In this document: positions 54,382 through 62,177 of the stretch, in pieces
How positions within the stretch are numbered: the stretch's first letter is position 1
Layout: each line of letters begins with the position of its first letter
Origin: Microbacteriaceae bacterium
Lineage (GTDB): Bacteria; Actinomycetota; Actinomycetes; Actinomycetales; Microbacteriaceae
Length of the DNA stretch: 64,000 bases
NCBI GenBank assembly: GCA_027491295.1
Contig: JAIXWK010000003.1
Coordinates: forward strand, 372,001 to 436,000
Direction of reading: 5' to 3'
Position numbers and translations under genes: made by a program
The notes under the pieces: generated by a model
Seen by the model: only the letters and a program-made list of their open reading frames with translations
The model's database searches: none
Told to the model about the DNA's origin: nothing

Positions 54382-55326
54382 TTATCTCTTTTGTCTTGGA
54401 ACCCTAGGTTCCGATTGAACGTCGTAAGACAAGAATGAAAGTAGCAGCTGAACCCCGAGAATCAGGGCAACCGCGGAGAGAGTCACCTGACCGGCAGTGG
54501 TAGCACGGCCAGCTTCAGACGCCTCTAGGTACCTCGCAATACCAAACCATGCACCGAAAACCGTGAAGCCAAATCCCAAAGGTAGTTCAATGCTGGCAAC
54601 CGACCACTCGCGCAGGTAGTACTTGTAAAAAACTCGCTTCCACAGGTTCACGGTGTGGCGCCAAGGGAACTCCACCAAAACCTTGCCGATCTTTAGGTTG
54701 CTCTTCTCTTCTCCGTAAACGGCCTCCATTGGCACGTCAACCACTACAGCGTTTGTAATGTTGAGCCTGAATAGCAGATCGGACTCGAAGAAGTAGGTCT
54801 TACGAAGCTTGTCCAGGTGAATCGCAGTTAGTGCTTTGCGGTGAATTGCGGTAAAGCCATTGGTTGGATCAGTGATGGACCAGTATCCCGATGAAATTTT
54901 GGACCAAAGTGAGAGAACTGCATTTCCAAATATTCGGATCTTTGGCATGGCAAAGAGATTTTCAAGGCTGTCAAAACGATTTCCCTTGGCGTAGTCAGCT
55001 TCGCCGTTTAGAACAGGCCTTGCGATGGTTTCGATAAGGCTTGGGTCCATTTGCCCATCGCCGTCGACTTTTACAATGACATCCATGCCATCGGCTAAAG
55101 CTGCTCGGTATCCAGTAACAACCGCTCCGCCGACTCCCTGGTTCGTTTCATGGCGAATAACGGAGACCCGCTTGTCTTTGCACTTTTTGCGAACCAAGTC
55201 GCCTGAATTGTCCGGGCAGGCATCGTCAATCACATAAATGCGCTCTACCTCAGGCCCGATCCCGGCAAGAACGTCGAGAATGTGTGAGGTCACTCGGTAT
55301 GACGGAACAACTACTGCAAGACGCAC
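54382..55326 (-). CDS. Glycosyltransferase family 2, polyprenyl-phosphate sugar synthase-like
   Basis: The track starts at 55398, but AGGGGAG with 7 nt spacing marks a GTG at 55326, giving MRLAVVVPSYR and 314 residues. VVVPSYR, VIDDACPDNSGD and VIVKVDGDGQMDPSLIETIARPVLNG (DxD) are GT-A hallmarks. ITDPTNGFTAIHRKAL and two C-terminal membrane helices (LGFGFTVFGAWFGIARYL, VTLSAVALILGVQLLLSFLSY) match DPM1/GtrB-type enzymes that load sugars onto polyprenyl phosphate. It is first in the five-gene minus run ending in the RmlD-like gene. Confidence 0.86.
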   Translation of the reverse strand: MRLAVVVPSYRVTSHILDVLAGIGPEVERIYVIDDACPDNSGDLVRKKCKDKRVSVIRHETNQGVGGAVVTGYRAALADGMDVIVKVDGDGQMDPSLIETIARPVLNGEADYAKGNRFDSLENLFAMPKIRIFGNAVLSLWSKISSGYWSITDPTNGFTAIHRKALTAIHLDKLRKTYFFESDLLFRLNITNAVVVDVPMEAVYGEEKSNLKIGKVLVEFPWRHTVNLWKRVFYKYYLREWSVASIELPLGFGFTVFGAWFGIARYLEASEAGRATTAGQVTLSAVALILGVQLLLSFLSYDVQSEPRVPRQKR

Positions 55327-55421
55327 AATAATCTCCCCTACTTCGACGTTGTCTAACTCTACCGAGCCAATGAATCCAGACAAACCTCTAACAAACACTA
55401 ATGTCTGGCTTTGGTAAACCT

Positions 55422-55427
55422 TAGGCT
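55422..55427 (+). promoter_or_regulatory. Candidate leaderless -10 box for the ABC exporter
   Basis: TAGGCT, seven bases, then ATG at 55435. The -35 region is poor. Confidence 0.35.
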
Positions 55428-55434
55428 TGTCCTA

Positions 55435-57243
55435 ATGAGCAAATTAAACGCGATGTCACTGCGGTCCCTGAGCGCAGTTTTGCCAAAACCGGCTGCTAGG
55501 AAGATCTATCTTTTTGCAGTGGCTAGGGTTTTGGCGAACTTGCTGGACATAATTGGACTCGCTGGAATCGCACTGCTAGCGACTTCCTTCGGGGCCTTCG
55601 CTTCAGGAAGCGGAAATGTTGCTCCCTTAAATTTGCCGGTAATCGGCACCTGGGTCATCACTGAAATGCAAGCAGTTCTTATTGCGCTTCTAATCGCAGG
55701 CACTTTTGTGCTCAAGTCAGGGTTTTCGATTTGGCTGAACTTGCGAACCTCACTTTTTGTTGCCTCGCTGGAAGCCGACCTGTCAAGGAAACTTGCGGCC
55801 GACTATTTCTTGGGCGGTAGCGAGGGTGAGAGTGGCTTCGGGGACAGTCTCAGTGAGTTTCAGAACATCGCCACGTACTCGACCGCTGCGCTATCTGCAT
55901 TTATCAATGCCCGAATCTCATTGATAGCTGAGAGCTCTTTACTAATTGCCATGGTCGCTTCGTTTTTGCTCATCAACCCAGTCGCCACGTTGGCGATGTT
56001 CGTCTATCTCTCGGCTGTGCTATTCGCGCTGAGCAGAGTGGTAACGCAACGCATCAAGCGAAATGGCCAGAATCAGCTCCAAGGTTCCGAAATCGCCCTG
56101 CAGTCAAGTCGTGACTTATTTGGAATTCGCAGAGAGGCAAGGTCTTCCGGGGTATCTGGTTTGTGGATTGACAAATTCACCAAGGGAAGATCTCAGTGGT
56201 CGTCAAGTTCTGCGGTCATTTACACGCTTTCCAGCCTCCCCAGATATGTAATCGAGACTTCTCTCATTCTTGGAATTTTTGCATTCCTAGCTGGCATTGT
56301 CGTTTTCAGCGATCTTCCTTCGCAGGCGGTCACAATTGGAGTTTTCATGGCCGGCGGCCTAAGGCTTGTTGCTTCGCTCCTTCCACTCCAGGCGGCCATC
56401 AATTCCATGATCGACGGCGCTAACCGAGGACAGCCTGCGCTTGACAGACTGAAGGTAATTGCCGGCCGTGATCAGGCAGCATTGGACAACAAGGTTGAAG
56501 TGACTCGTGGGAAGCCACTTAGCCTAAAACTCTCCGAGGTGACCTTCGGCTTTTCCAAAGACCTTCCTGTCATTGAGGACATTAGCTTCGACATAGCTCC
56601 CGGCGCGAAGGTGGCAATTGTTGGACCTTCTGGTGCCGGTAAGACGACCTGCTTTGAGATTGCAACTGGCTTTAGGTTGCCTAACTCTGGAACTGCGCTG
56701 ATCGACGGGCAAGACCCGCGACTGCTGCTTGAGTATGGACAAGGTGCCATTGGCATCGTGCCACAACGCCCACACTTGATCTCTGGCTCATTGGCAGAGA
56801 ACGTGTCTCTTGCGAGTAGCTCACAAACTGACCTTGAAAAGGCTGCTGAGTGCCTAAAACTTGCGGGACTTCACGCCTACTCAAACCCTGGTGCCTTGGA
56901 GATGAATGTTGAGCCAGATGCTGGGCAACTCTCCGGTGGTGAGATTCAGCGCTTAGGCATTGCCCGTGCTCTCTACCGCGATCCAGGCATCTTGTTCCTG
57001 GACGAGGCAACCAGCGCGCTGGATGCTGAGACCGAGGCTCAGATTTCTAAGGTGCTGGATGGCTTGCGCGGCAAGATGACAGTTGTGCTGATTGCTCACA
57101 GGCTTTCAACCGTTATGAACTCAGACAAGATTATCTACCTGGACAAGGGTCGAGTTGTTGCCGAGGGCACCTTCTCAGAGCTTCAGAACAAGGTTCCCGA
57201 CTTTGCTAAGGCAGTTGAGCTAATGGGTATTGCAAAGGGCTGA
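55435..57243 (+). CDS. ABC exporter half-transporter, flippase-like
   Basis: 602 residues from the ATG at 55435. A six-helix membrane domain is followed by an ATPase domain with GPSGAGKTTCFE (Walker A), LSGGEIQRLGIARAL (signature), PGILFLDEATSALD (Walker B) and a following IAHRLSTV (H-loop). This MsbA/PglK arrangement, next to glycan genes, suggests it flips a lipid-linked oligosaccharide; that role is inferred. Its TGA directly abuts the opposite-strand TAA of oppDF with no base between. Confidence 0.85.
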   Translation: MSKLNAMSLRSLSAVLPKPAARKIYLFAVARVLANLLDIIGLAGIALLATSFGAFASGSGNVAPLNLPVIGTWVITEMQAVLIALLIAGTFVLKSGFSIWLNLRTSLFVASLEADLSRKLAADYFLGGSEGESGFGDSLSEFQNIATYSTAALSAFINARISLIAESSLLIAMVASFLLINPVATLAMFVYLSAVLFALSRVVTQRIKRNGQNQLQGSEIALQSSRDLFGIRREARSSGVSGLWIDKFTKGRSQWSSSSAVIYTLSSLPRYVIETSLILGIFAFLAGIVVFSDLPSQAVTIGVFMAGGLRLVASLLPLQAAINSMIDGANRGQPALDRLKVIAGRDQAALDNKVEVTRGKPLSLKLSEVTFGFSKDLPVIEDISFDIAPGAKVAIVGPSGAGKTTCFEIATGFRLPNSGTALIDGQDPRLLLEYGQGAIGIVPQRPHLISGSLAENVSLASSSQTDLEKAAECLKLAGLHAYSNPGALEMNVEPDAGQLSGGEIQRLGIARALYRDPGILFLDEATSALDAETEAQISKVLDGLRGKMTVVLIAHRLSTVMNSDKIIYLDKGRVVAEGTFSELQNKVPDFAKAVELMGIAKG

Positions 57244-58884
57244 TTAGCCCTTTCTTGCAAGTCTTCTTAGCTTCTGCTCTGCTGGGTCTGGCACTGGAAC
57301 GGCCGAGATTAGCTTCTTGGTGTATTCCTCTTGTGGGTTTTTGAGGATCTGGTCACGATCACCAATCTCAACTAGCTTTCCGCGCTCCATAACTGCAATG
57401 CGGTGAGCCAGCATGTCCACAACCGCAAGGTCGTGAGAGATAAACAAGCAAGCAAACTTCAACTCATCCTGGAGCTCTAGCAATAGGTCTAGGAATCGTG
57501 CCTGAACCGATACGTCTAGCGCGCTGGTTGGCTCGTCGGCGATTAGCAGGTCTGGGCGAAGCGATAGTGCTCGCGCAATACCAACACGCTGACGCTGACC
57601 ACCGGATAGTTCGTGTGGGTAGCGGTTGCGGTAGCTGCGTGGCAGCTCAACCGAGTCCAGTAGGTCCTCAACCATCTTGTTGAGATCATCGCCCTTGGCC
57701 TTGCCGGCCAAAAGAAGAGGCTCACCAATGCTCTCGCCGATTGGAAGGCGAGGGTTTAGCGAAGAACCTGGGTCCTGGAAGACAATTCCAGTGTGCTGGC
57801 GAACCTCGCGCAGCTGGCGCTGTGAGGCGTTAGAGATGTCCTTGCCAACTAGGTTGATCGAACCCTTAGAAATCGGCAACAGGCCGATTGCAGCGCGTCC
57901 CACGGTGGTCTTTCCAGAACCTGACTCACCAACAAGACCAAGGATTTCACCCGGGTAGATATCGAATGACACTCCGCTAGCTGCGGTGAACGCAGGAACA
58001 CGGCCACGCTTTGGATAGGTGATCTCGACATCGCGAAGTGAGAGCACAGCCTCAGTCCTCTGAATGGTCACCGCACGCACTGCGGTGCTGCCAAGCTTTG
58101 GCACCGAGGCCAATAGTGCCTGGGTGTAAGGGTGCTGAGGGTTGTTGAAGATCTGGTCCGAGGTGCCCTGCTCGACGGTGTACCCATCCTTCATAACCAA
58201 GATTCGGTCTGCAAGATCGGCAACCACTCCCATGTCGTGGGTGATAAGAACGACAGCTGAGTTCAGCTTGTCCTTGAGGTTACGCATAAGGTCCAAGATC
58301 TCGGCCTGAACGGTTACGTCCAAAGCGGTGGTTGGCTCATCTGCGATTAGTAGGCCTGGGTCACAAGAAAGTGACTGAGCGATCATGGCTCGCTGGCGCT
58401 GACCACCGGAGAGCTGGTGTGGGTACTTGTCAAAGCTCTTCTCAGGGCTTGGAATCTCAACCAGTGCTAGCAGCTCAATCGCTCGCTTCTTGGCTTCCTT
58501 ATTTGAAATTGTGTAGTGGTTCTTTAGCGCTTCAACGATCTGGAAACCGATCGTGTAGACCGGGTTTAGCGCGGTCATTGGCTCCTGGAAGATGTAAGCC
58601 ACTTCGCGACCACGGAACTTACGAACCTGGTTGATTGGAACGCCAACCATCTCATTGCCACGGACCTTCACGGATCCTGTGACACGAGCATTAGATGCCA
58701 ATAGCGACATCAAGCCCATCTGAGACGAGCTTTTACCAGAGCCTGACTCACCCACGATGGCGAGCACCTCACCGGCTGCCACCTCGTAGTTCATGTCGAT
58801 AGCGGCTGGATACCAGACACCATCAACCCAAAACTCAACGTTGTATCCAGATACCTTTAGAACTGGCTCGTTACCCTGCGACAT
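57244..58884 (-). CDS. Oligopeptide ABC transporter, fused double ATPase (OppD-OppF)
   Basis: 546 residues containing two complete ATPase domains. The first has GESGSGKSSSQMGL near 45, LSGGQRQRAMIAQSL and LLIADEPTTALDVT; the second has GESGSGKTTVGRAAIGL near 325, LSGGQRQRVGIARAL and LLIADEPTSALDVS. The order matches OppD fused to OppF, common in actinobacteria. It powers import through OppBC. AGGAGG stands 6 nt before the ATG. It is split from oppC by an opposite-strand gene. Confidence 0.93.
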   Translation of the reverse strand: MSQGNEPVLKVSGYNVEFWVDGVWYPAAIDMNYEVAAGEVLAIVGESGSGKSSSQMGLMSLLASNARVTGSVKVRGNEMVGVPINQVRKFRGREVAYIFQEPMTALNPVYTIGFQIVEALKNHYTISNKEAKKRAIELLALVEIPSPEKSFDKYPHQLSGGQRQRAMIAQSLSCDPGLLIADEPTTALDVTVQAEILDLMRNLKDKLNSAVVLITHDMGVVADLADRILVMKDGYTVEQGTSDQIFNNPQHPYTQALLASVPKLGSTAVRAVTIQRTEAVLSLRDVEITYPKRGRVPAFTAASGVSFDIYPGEILGLVGESGSGKTTVGRAAIGLLPISKGSINLVGKDISNASQRQLREVRQHTGIVFQDPGSSLNPRLPIGESIGEPLLLAGKAKGDDLNKMVEDLLDSVELPRSYRNRYPHELSGGQRQRVGIARALSLRPDLLIADEPTSALDVSVQARFLDLLLELQDELKFACLFISHDLAVVDMLAHRIAVMERGKLVEIGDRDQILKNPQEEYTKKLISAVPVPDPAEQKLRRLARKG

Positions 58885-58915
58885 AGTTCGCCTCCTGACG
58901 TGAAAGAATCTGAGA

Positions 58916-59473
58916 ATGAATAAGCGACCGACTTCTAGCTACGTAATTGCCATAGCGAGCCTTATCTTGGCTTCTTTGGCCATGGTTCAGGCCATTTGGT
59001 TCGATCAGCAAAACGGATTGAGAACTGGCGCAATTGTGCTGTTCCTGTTGGGACTGATTTGGGCTTACTACGTTTTCCCCAAGGTCGACATCAAATCCGA
59101 CTCGGTTGAAATCACTAACCCATTGACCATAAGCGAAGTTGGCTTTGGCGCTATCGAAGATGTCGACACTCGATTCGCTCTGAAACTTGTTGGTGAGGGC
59201 AAAGCGGTCTCCGCCTGGGCAGCACCAGCTCCGGGTCGCCACAGACATCGTCACGCTTCGACCGATGACTTTAGATTCCTTGGCCTCAAAGAAGGACAGT
59301 CGGTTCGCCCCGGAGATCTCCCCAGCTCGGTTTCCGGATCCTTCGCGTACCAAATCAGAAAAGCCATCGAGGATGGAAATACTGGCAACTTGACCTGGAG
59401 CACCAAGCCCAACTGGCTTGGTGTCGCAGTTGTTGTTATTCCACTTATCGTTTTGATTGCTGTGCATCTTTAG
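58916..59473 (+). CDS. PH-domain-like membrane protein
   Basis: 185 residues. Two N-terminal helices (YVIAIASLILASLAMVQAIWF and GAIVLFLLGLIWAYYVF) are followed by a beta-rich bacterial-PH-like region (VDIKSDSVEITNPLTISEVGFGAIEDVDTRFALKLVGEGKAVSAWAAP) and a C-terminal helix (WLGVAVVVIPLIVLIAVHL). A His/Arg-rich loop (PGRHRHRHAST) lies in the middle. Similar proteins with unknown function are common in actinobacteria. It is encoded on the opposite strand within the opp operon. The competing minus ORF lacks any recognisable motif. Confidence 0.7.
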   Translation: MNKRPTSSYVIAIASLILASLAMVQAIWFDQQNGLRTGAIVLFLLGLIWAYYVFPKVDIKSDSVEITNPLTISEVGFGAIEDVDTRFALKLVGEGKAVSAWAAPAPGRHRHRHASTDDFRFLGLKEGQSVRPGDLPSSVSGSFAYQIRKAIEDGNTGNLTWSTKPNWLGVAVVVIPLIVLIAVHL

Positions 59474-60531
59474 GACTGCTTCTTCAATGCTCGCGCTTCG
59501 GTGCGGTCCTTGCGGCTAATTCGACGCTTCTGACGTGGGTCAAAGGCATCACGAAGACCATCACCGATGAAGTTGATGCAAAGTGCGATTGTCACGATAA
59601 ATAGACCTGGCCACCAGAACAACCACGGGTAAACAGTAAATGCGTCCTGGTTGGCAGAGATCAATGCACCAAGAGATGTATCTGGAGCAACCACACCAAA
59701 GCCTAGGTAGGAAAGAGCGGTCTCCAGCAGAATTGCACCGGACATCAATAGCGTTACCGAAACAATCACAACACCGATGGCGTTAGGCAAGATGTGCTTG
59801 AAGATGATGCGAAGGTTTGATGCACCAGCTACTCGAGCGGCATCTACGAACTCACGCTCACGCAGGGTGAGGAACTCGCCACGAACCAAACGAGACAGAC
59901 CGGTCCAAGACACCAGACCTAGGAACAGCGCAAGGAAGAACACACCTAGGTTTCCGATCTGGATACCGATAACGGCACCGATGATCAGGGTTGGGATGGT
60001 GATGATTAGGTCAACAAATCGCATGATTAGCTGGTCGATCCACTTGCCAAAGAAACCAGAGATTGCGCCCATTACTGTTCCTAGGAATGCGGCAACCGCA
60101 CCGATGATGAACATAACCGTGATGGACTGCTGAGCTCCGCGGATAACAAGCGAGAAGTAGTCCTGACCAATGGAGTCCTGGCCAAAGGGGTGCTCACCGA
60201 TTTGCATGCCGGTGCCATCGATGAATTCTGGGATGATGTCCAAAGTTGGCTCACCCATAACACCCTGCAGCGGTGGTAGGTCAGTAAAGTCCCACTGCCA
60301 CCAACCCATGATGCGAATTGGGTTCTCAGTGTTGCCCAGTGCCAATCCACCAGCGGTGAATACGAACAGGATGATGAACACCAATACGAACAGCGAGATC
60401 ATCGCTGCGCGGTGTCTTACAAAGCGACGAAGTACGATCTGACCCTGTGACAGGCCTGCGGTTTCGCGTTGCTCTAGAGAGTCCTCAGAACCCTTGGCTT
60501 CGTTGTCTAGATTCATGTCTTTTTCGCTCAT
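59470..60531 (-). CDS. oppC: Oligopeptide ABC transporter permease OppC
   Basis: 353 residues. An N-terminal helix (AAMISLFVLVFIILFVFTAGGLALG) and five more around the binding-protein-dependent permease motif ATRVAGASNLRI-type loop (FVDAARVAGASNLRIIFKHILPNAIGVVIV) identify OppC/DppC. The C-terminal LSYLGFGVVAPDTSLGALIS is also characteristic. It follows oppB with stop and start abutting (TAAATG). Its stop shares TTAG with the PH-protein stop. Confidence 0.95.
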   Translation of the reverse strand: MSEKDMNLDNEAKGSEDSLEQRETAGLSQGQIVLRRFVRHRAAMISLFVLVFIILFVFTAGGLALGNTENPIRIMGWWQWDFTDLPPLQGVMGEPTLDIIPEFIDGTGMQIGEHPFGQDSIGQDYFSLVIRGAQQSITVMFIIGAVAAFLGTVMGAISGFFGKWIDQLIMRFVDLIITIPTLIIGAVIGIQIGNLGVFFLALFLGLVSWTGLSRLVRGEFLTLREREFVDAARVAGASNLRIIFKHILPNAIGVVIVSVTLLMSGAILLETALSYLGFGVVAPDTSLGALISANQDAFTVYPWLFWWPGLFIVTIALCINFIGDGLRDAFDPRQKRRISRKDRTEARALKKQS

Positions 60532-62067
60532 TTACTTAGTCACTCGAATTCTTGGGTCTAGGGCTGAATAAACCAGGTCTGCAATTAGGTTGAAGACCAA
60601 TGCGGAGACGCTTGTAATTAGCACCACAGACATAACTAGGTTTAGGTCGAACTTTGCCAAACCGGTATTGAACAGCGTTCCCATTCCTCGCCAGGCGAAG
60701 ACCTGCTCGGTAATGATTGCGCCACCCAACAAGCCAGCAAAGTCAAACGCCATGATGGTGGTTAGTGGAATCAAAGAGTTGCGGAATGCGTGACGCATGA
60801 TCACGGTGCGCTCGGTAAGACCCTTGGCACGTGCCGTGCGGATGTAGTCCTGGTTCAAAACCTCTAGAAGCGATGCTCTCGAGTAGCGCACGTAACCTGC
60901 CACCGAAATCAACATCAGTGCCGCGGTTGGTAGCAACAGGTGAGTGAAGGCGTCGACACCGGTCATCCAGTAGTCACCTTCAATCTCAGGAATGGAGTCA
61001 CCAACAGTTGCAATCGGGCGACCGAAGATCCACTCGTTGTTGTAGTACTCGTCCCAGCTCTGCATAAAGCGGTCCAGGGCAATCAAGCCTGCACATAGGA
61101 AGGCCACGATCATTCCGGTGCGACCAGCAGCCGATCGGTCATCGCCACCGAATATGTAGCCGACGATGAAACCAACCGCAATAGTTCCAAGAGCTAGTAG
61201 CAACATCATCGAGCCATCAAATGCCTCGTTGAACATTGGCTGCAGCACAAAGTAGAACACCGGAGTTAGCGCCGCCAAGCCAAGCGAGATAAACAGCACT
61301 CGGCGGTTTGCGATACCGGTCGAAAGGTGAGTAATACCAAAAGCGATACCTAGCGCCATAACCGTGATTAGCAGCGGTCCTAGCGAAGGCGTGATTAGCC
61401 ATCCGGTAGCGGAAATGTAGTACAAGGTTGCAAAGTTCAGCGCGAACGCTGCAGCAATGGTGATCAAGAATCGCTTGCGTCCTCCACCCACAATGCCGGC
61501 AAAGATAAATGCTCCGACAAAAGCCAACCCAATCATCCAATTGGTCGAGATAACGGGGTCATAGAGGAAGTTGTTGAACTCAATTGCGGCGAATTGTTTG
61601 AGCAAAACCGCCACCCAGAAGATTGGGAGAGAGAAGAACAAGAACGCGATAAAGGTAATCGAGTAGTCAAAGCGGCTGTACTGACGAAGTGCGCTGATGA
61701 TACCGATTGAGATACCGATGACGATGGACAAAATGGTCGCGATGATTACCAATCGAATGGAGATTGGAATCGCCAGACCGATGATGTCGAGTACTTCGCT
61801 GCCCTCCACGGTTAATCCCATGGTCGGAGCAGCGCCACCAAGACCCAGGATGCCGATTAGCCAGTTGAAATAGCGAACCGGAGGGGGAACGTCAAGCTGA
61901 AGGTCTTCAATTGCCTTCTGAAGCAAGAACGCAGCGTTTGGCTCGGTGGAAATACGAAGATCTTCAAGCGGGTCACCAGAGATGGCCGTGAGGTTGTAGA
62001 TCAAGAAGGTAGAGCCCAAAAGGACTAGCAAGAGCGCACCGACACGCCTAAGGATGTATTGAATCAA
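60532..62067 (-). CDS. oppB: Oligopeptide ABC transporter permease OppB, long form
   Basis: 511 residues, about 200 more than E. coli OppB. MIQYILRRVGALLLVLLGSTFLIYNLTAISGDPL is the OppB N-terminus. The permease loop is LNQDYIRTARAKGLTERTVIMRHAFRNSLIPLTTI near the C-terminus. In between, extra hydrophobic segments (about residues 185-320) expand the membrane part. Such long OppB forms occur in related actinobacteria, to my knowledge. TTG start. A strong hairpin lies upstream, between oppA and oppB. Confidence 0.92.
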   Translation of the reverse strand: MIQYILRRVGALLLVLLGSTFLIYNLTAISGDPLEDLRISTEPNAAFLLQKAIEDLQLDVPPPVRYFNWLIGILGLGGAAPTMGLTVEGSEVLDIIGLAIPISIRLVIIATILSIVIGISIGIISALRQYSRFDYSITFIAFLFFSLPIFWVAVLLKQFAAIEFNNFLYDPVISTNWMIGLAFVGAFIFAGIVGGGRKRFLITIAAAFALNFATLYYISATGWLITPSLGPLLITVMALGIAFGITHLSTGIANRRVLFISLGLAALTPVFYFVLQPMFNEAFDGSMMLLLALGTIAVGFIVGYIFGGDDRSAAGRTGMIVAFLCAGLIALDRFMQSWDEYYNNEWIFGRPIATVGDSIPEIEGDYWMTGVDAFTHLLLPTAALMLISVAGYVRYSRASLLEVLNQDYIRTARAKGLTERTVIMRHAFRNSLIPLTTIMAFDFAGLLGGAIITEQVFAWRGMGTLFNTGLAKFDLNLVMSVVLITSVSALVFNLIADLVYSALDPRIRVTK

Positions 62068-62127
62068 GACCGCACTGTCCTTAACTTTCCGTTAACTCAA
62101 AAGAGTATAGCCCAATCAGGTAAATGA

Positions 62128-62155
62128 AATGGCCCCGTGCAAGCACGGGGCCATT
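62128..62155 (-). terminator. Strong hairpin between oppA and oppB
   Basis: Perfect inverted repeat AATGGCCCCGTGC-AA-GCACGGGGCCATT, 22 nt after the oppA stop. The following sequence has only short T runs, so it is probably a partial terminator or 3' stabiliser letting oppA mRNA exceed oppBC-DF. Confidence 0.65.
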
Positions 62156-62177
62156 CGGTTAAATCAGCTATTGCCGA

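Noticed and set aside
58871-59467. 198-residue minus ORF opposite the PH-like gene
   Set aside because: No motifs, low-complexity Asn/Gln-rich start, overlaps the oppDF start; the plus-strand frame has clear membrane helices and a PH-like region.
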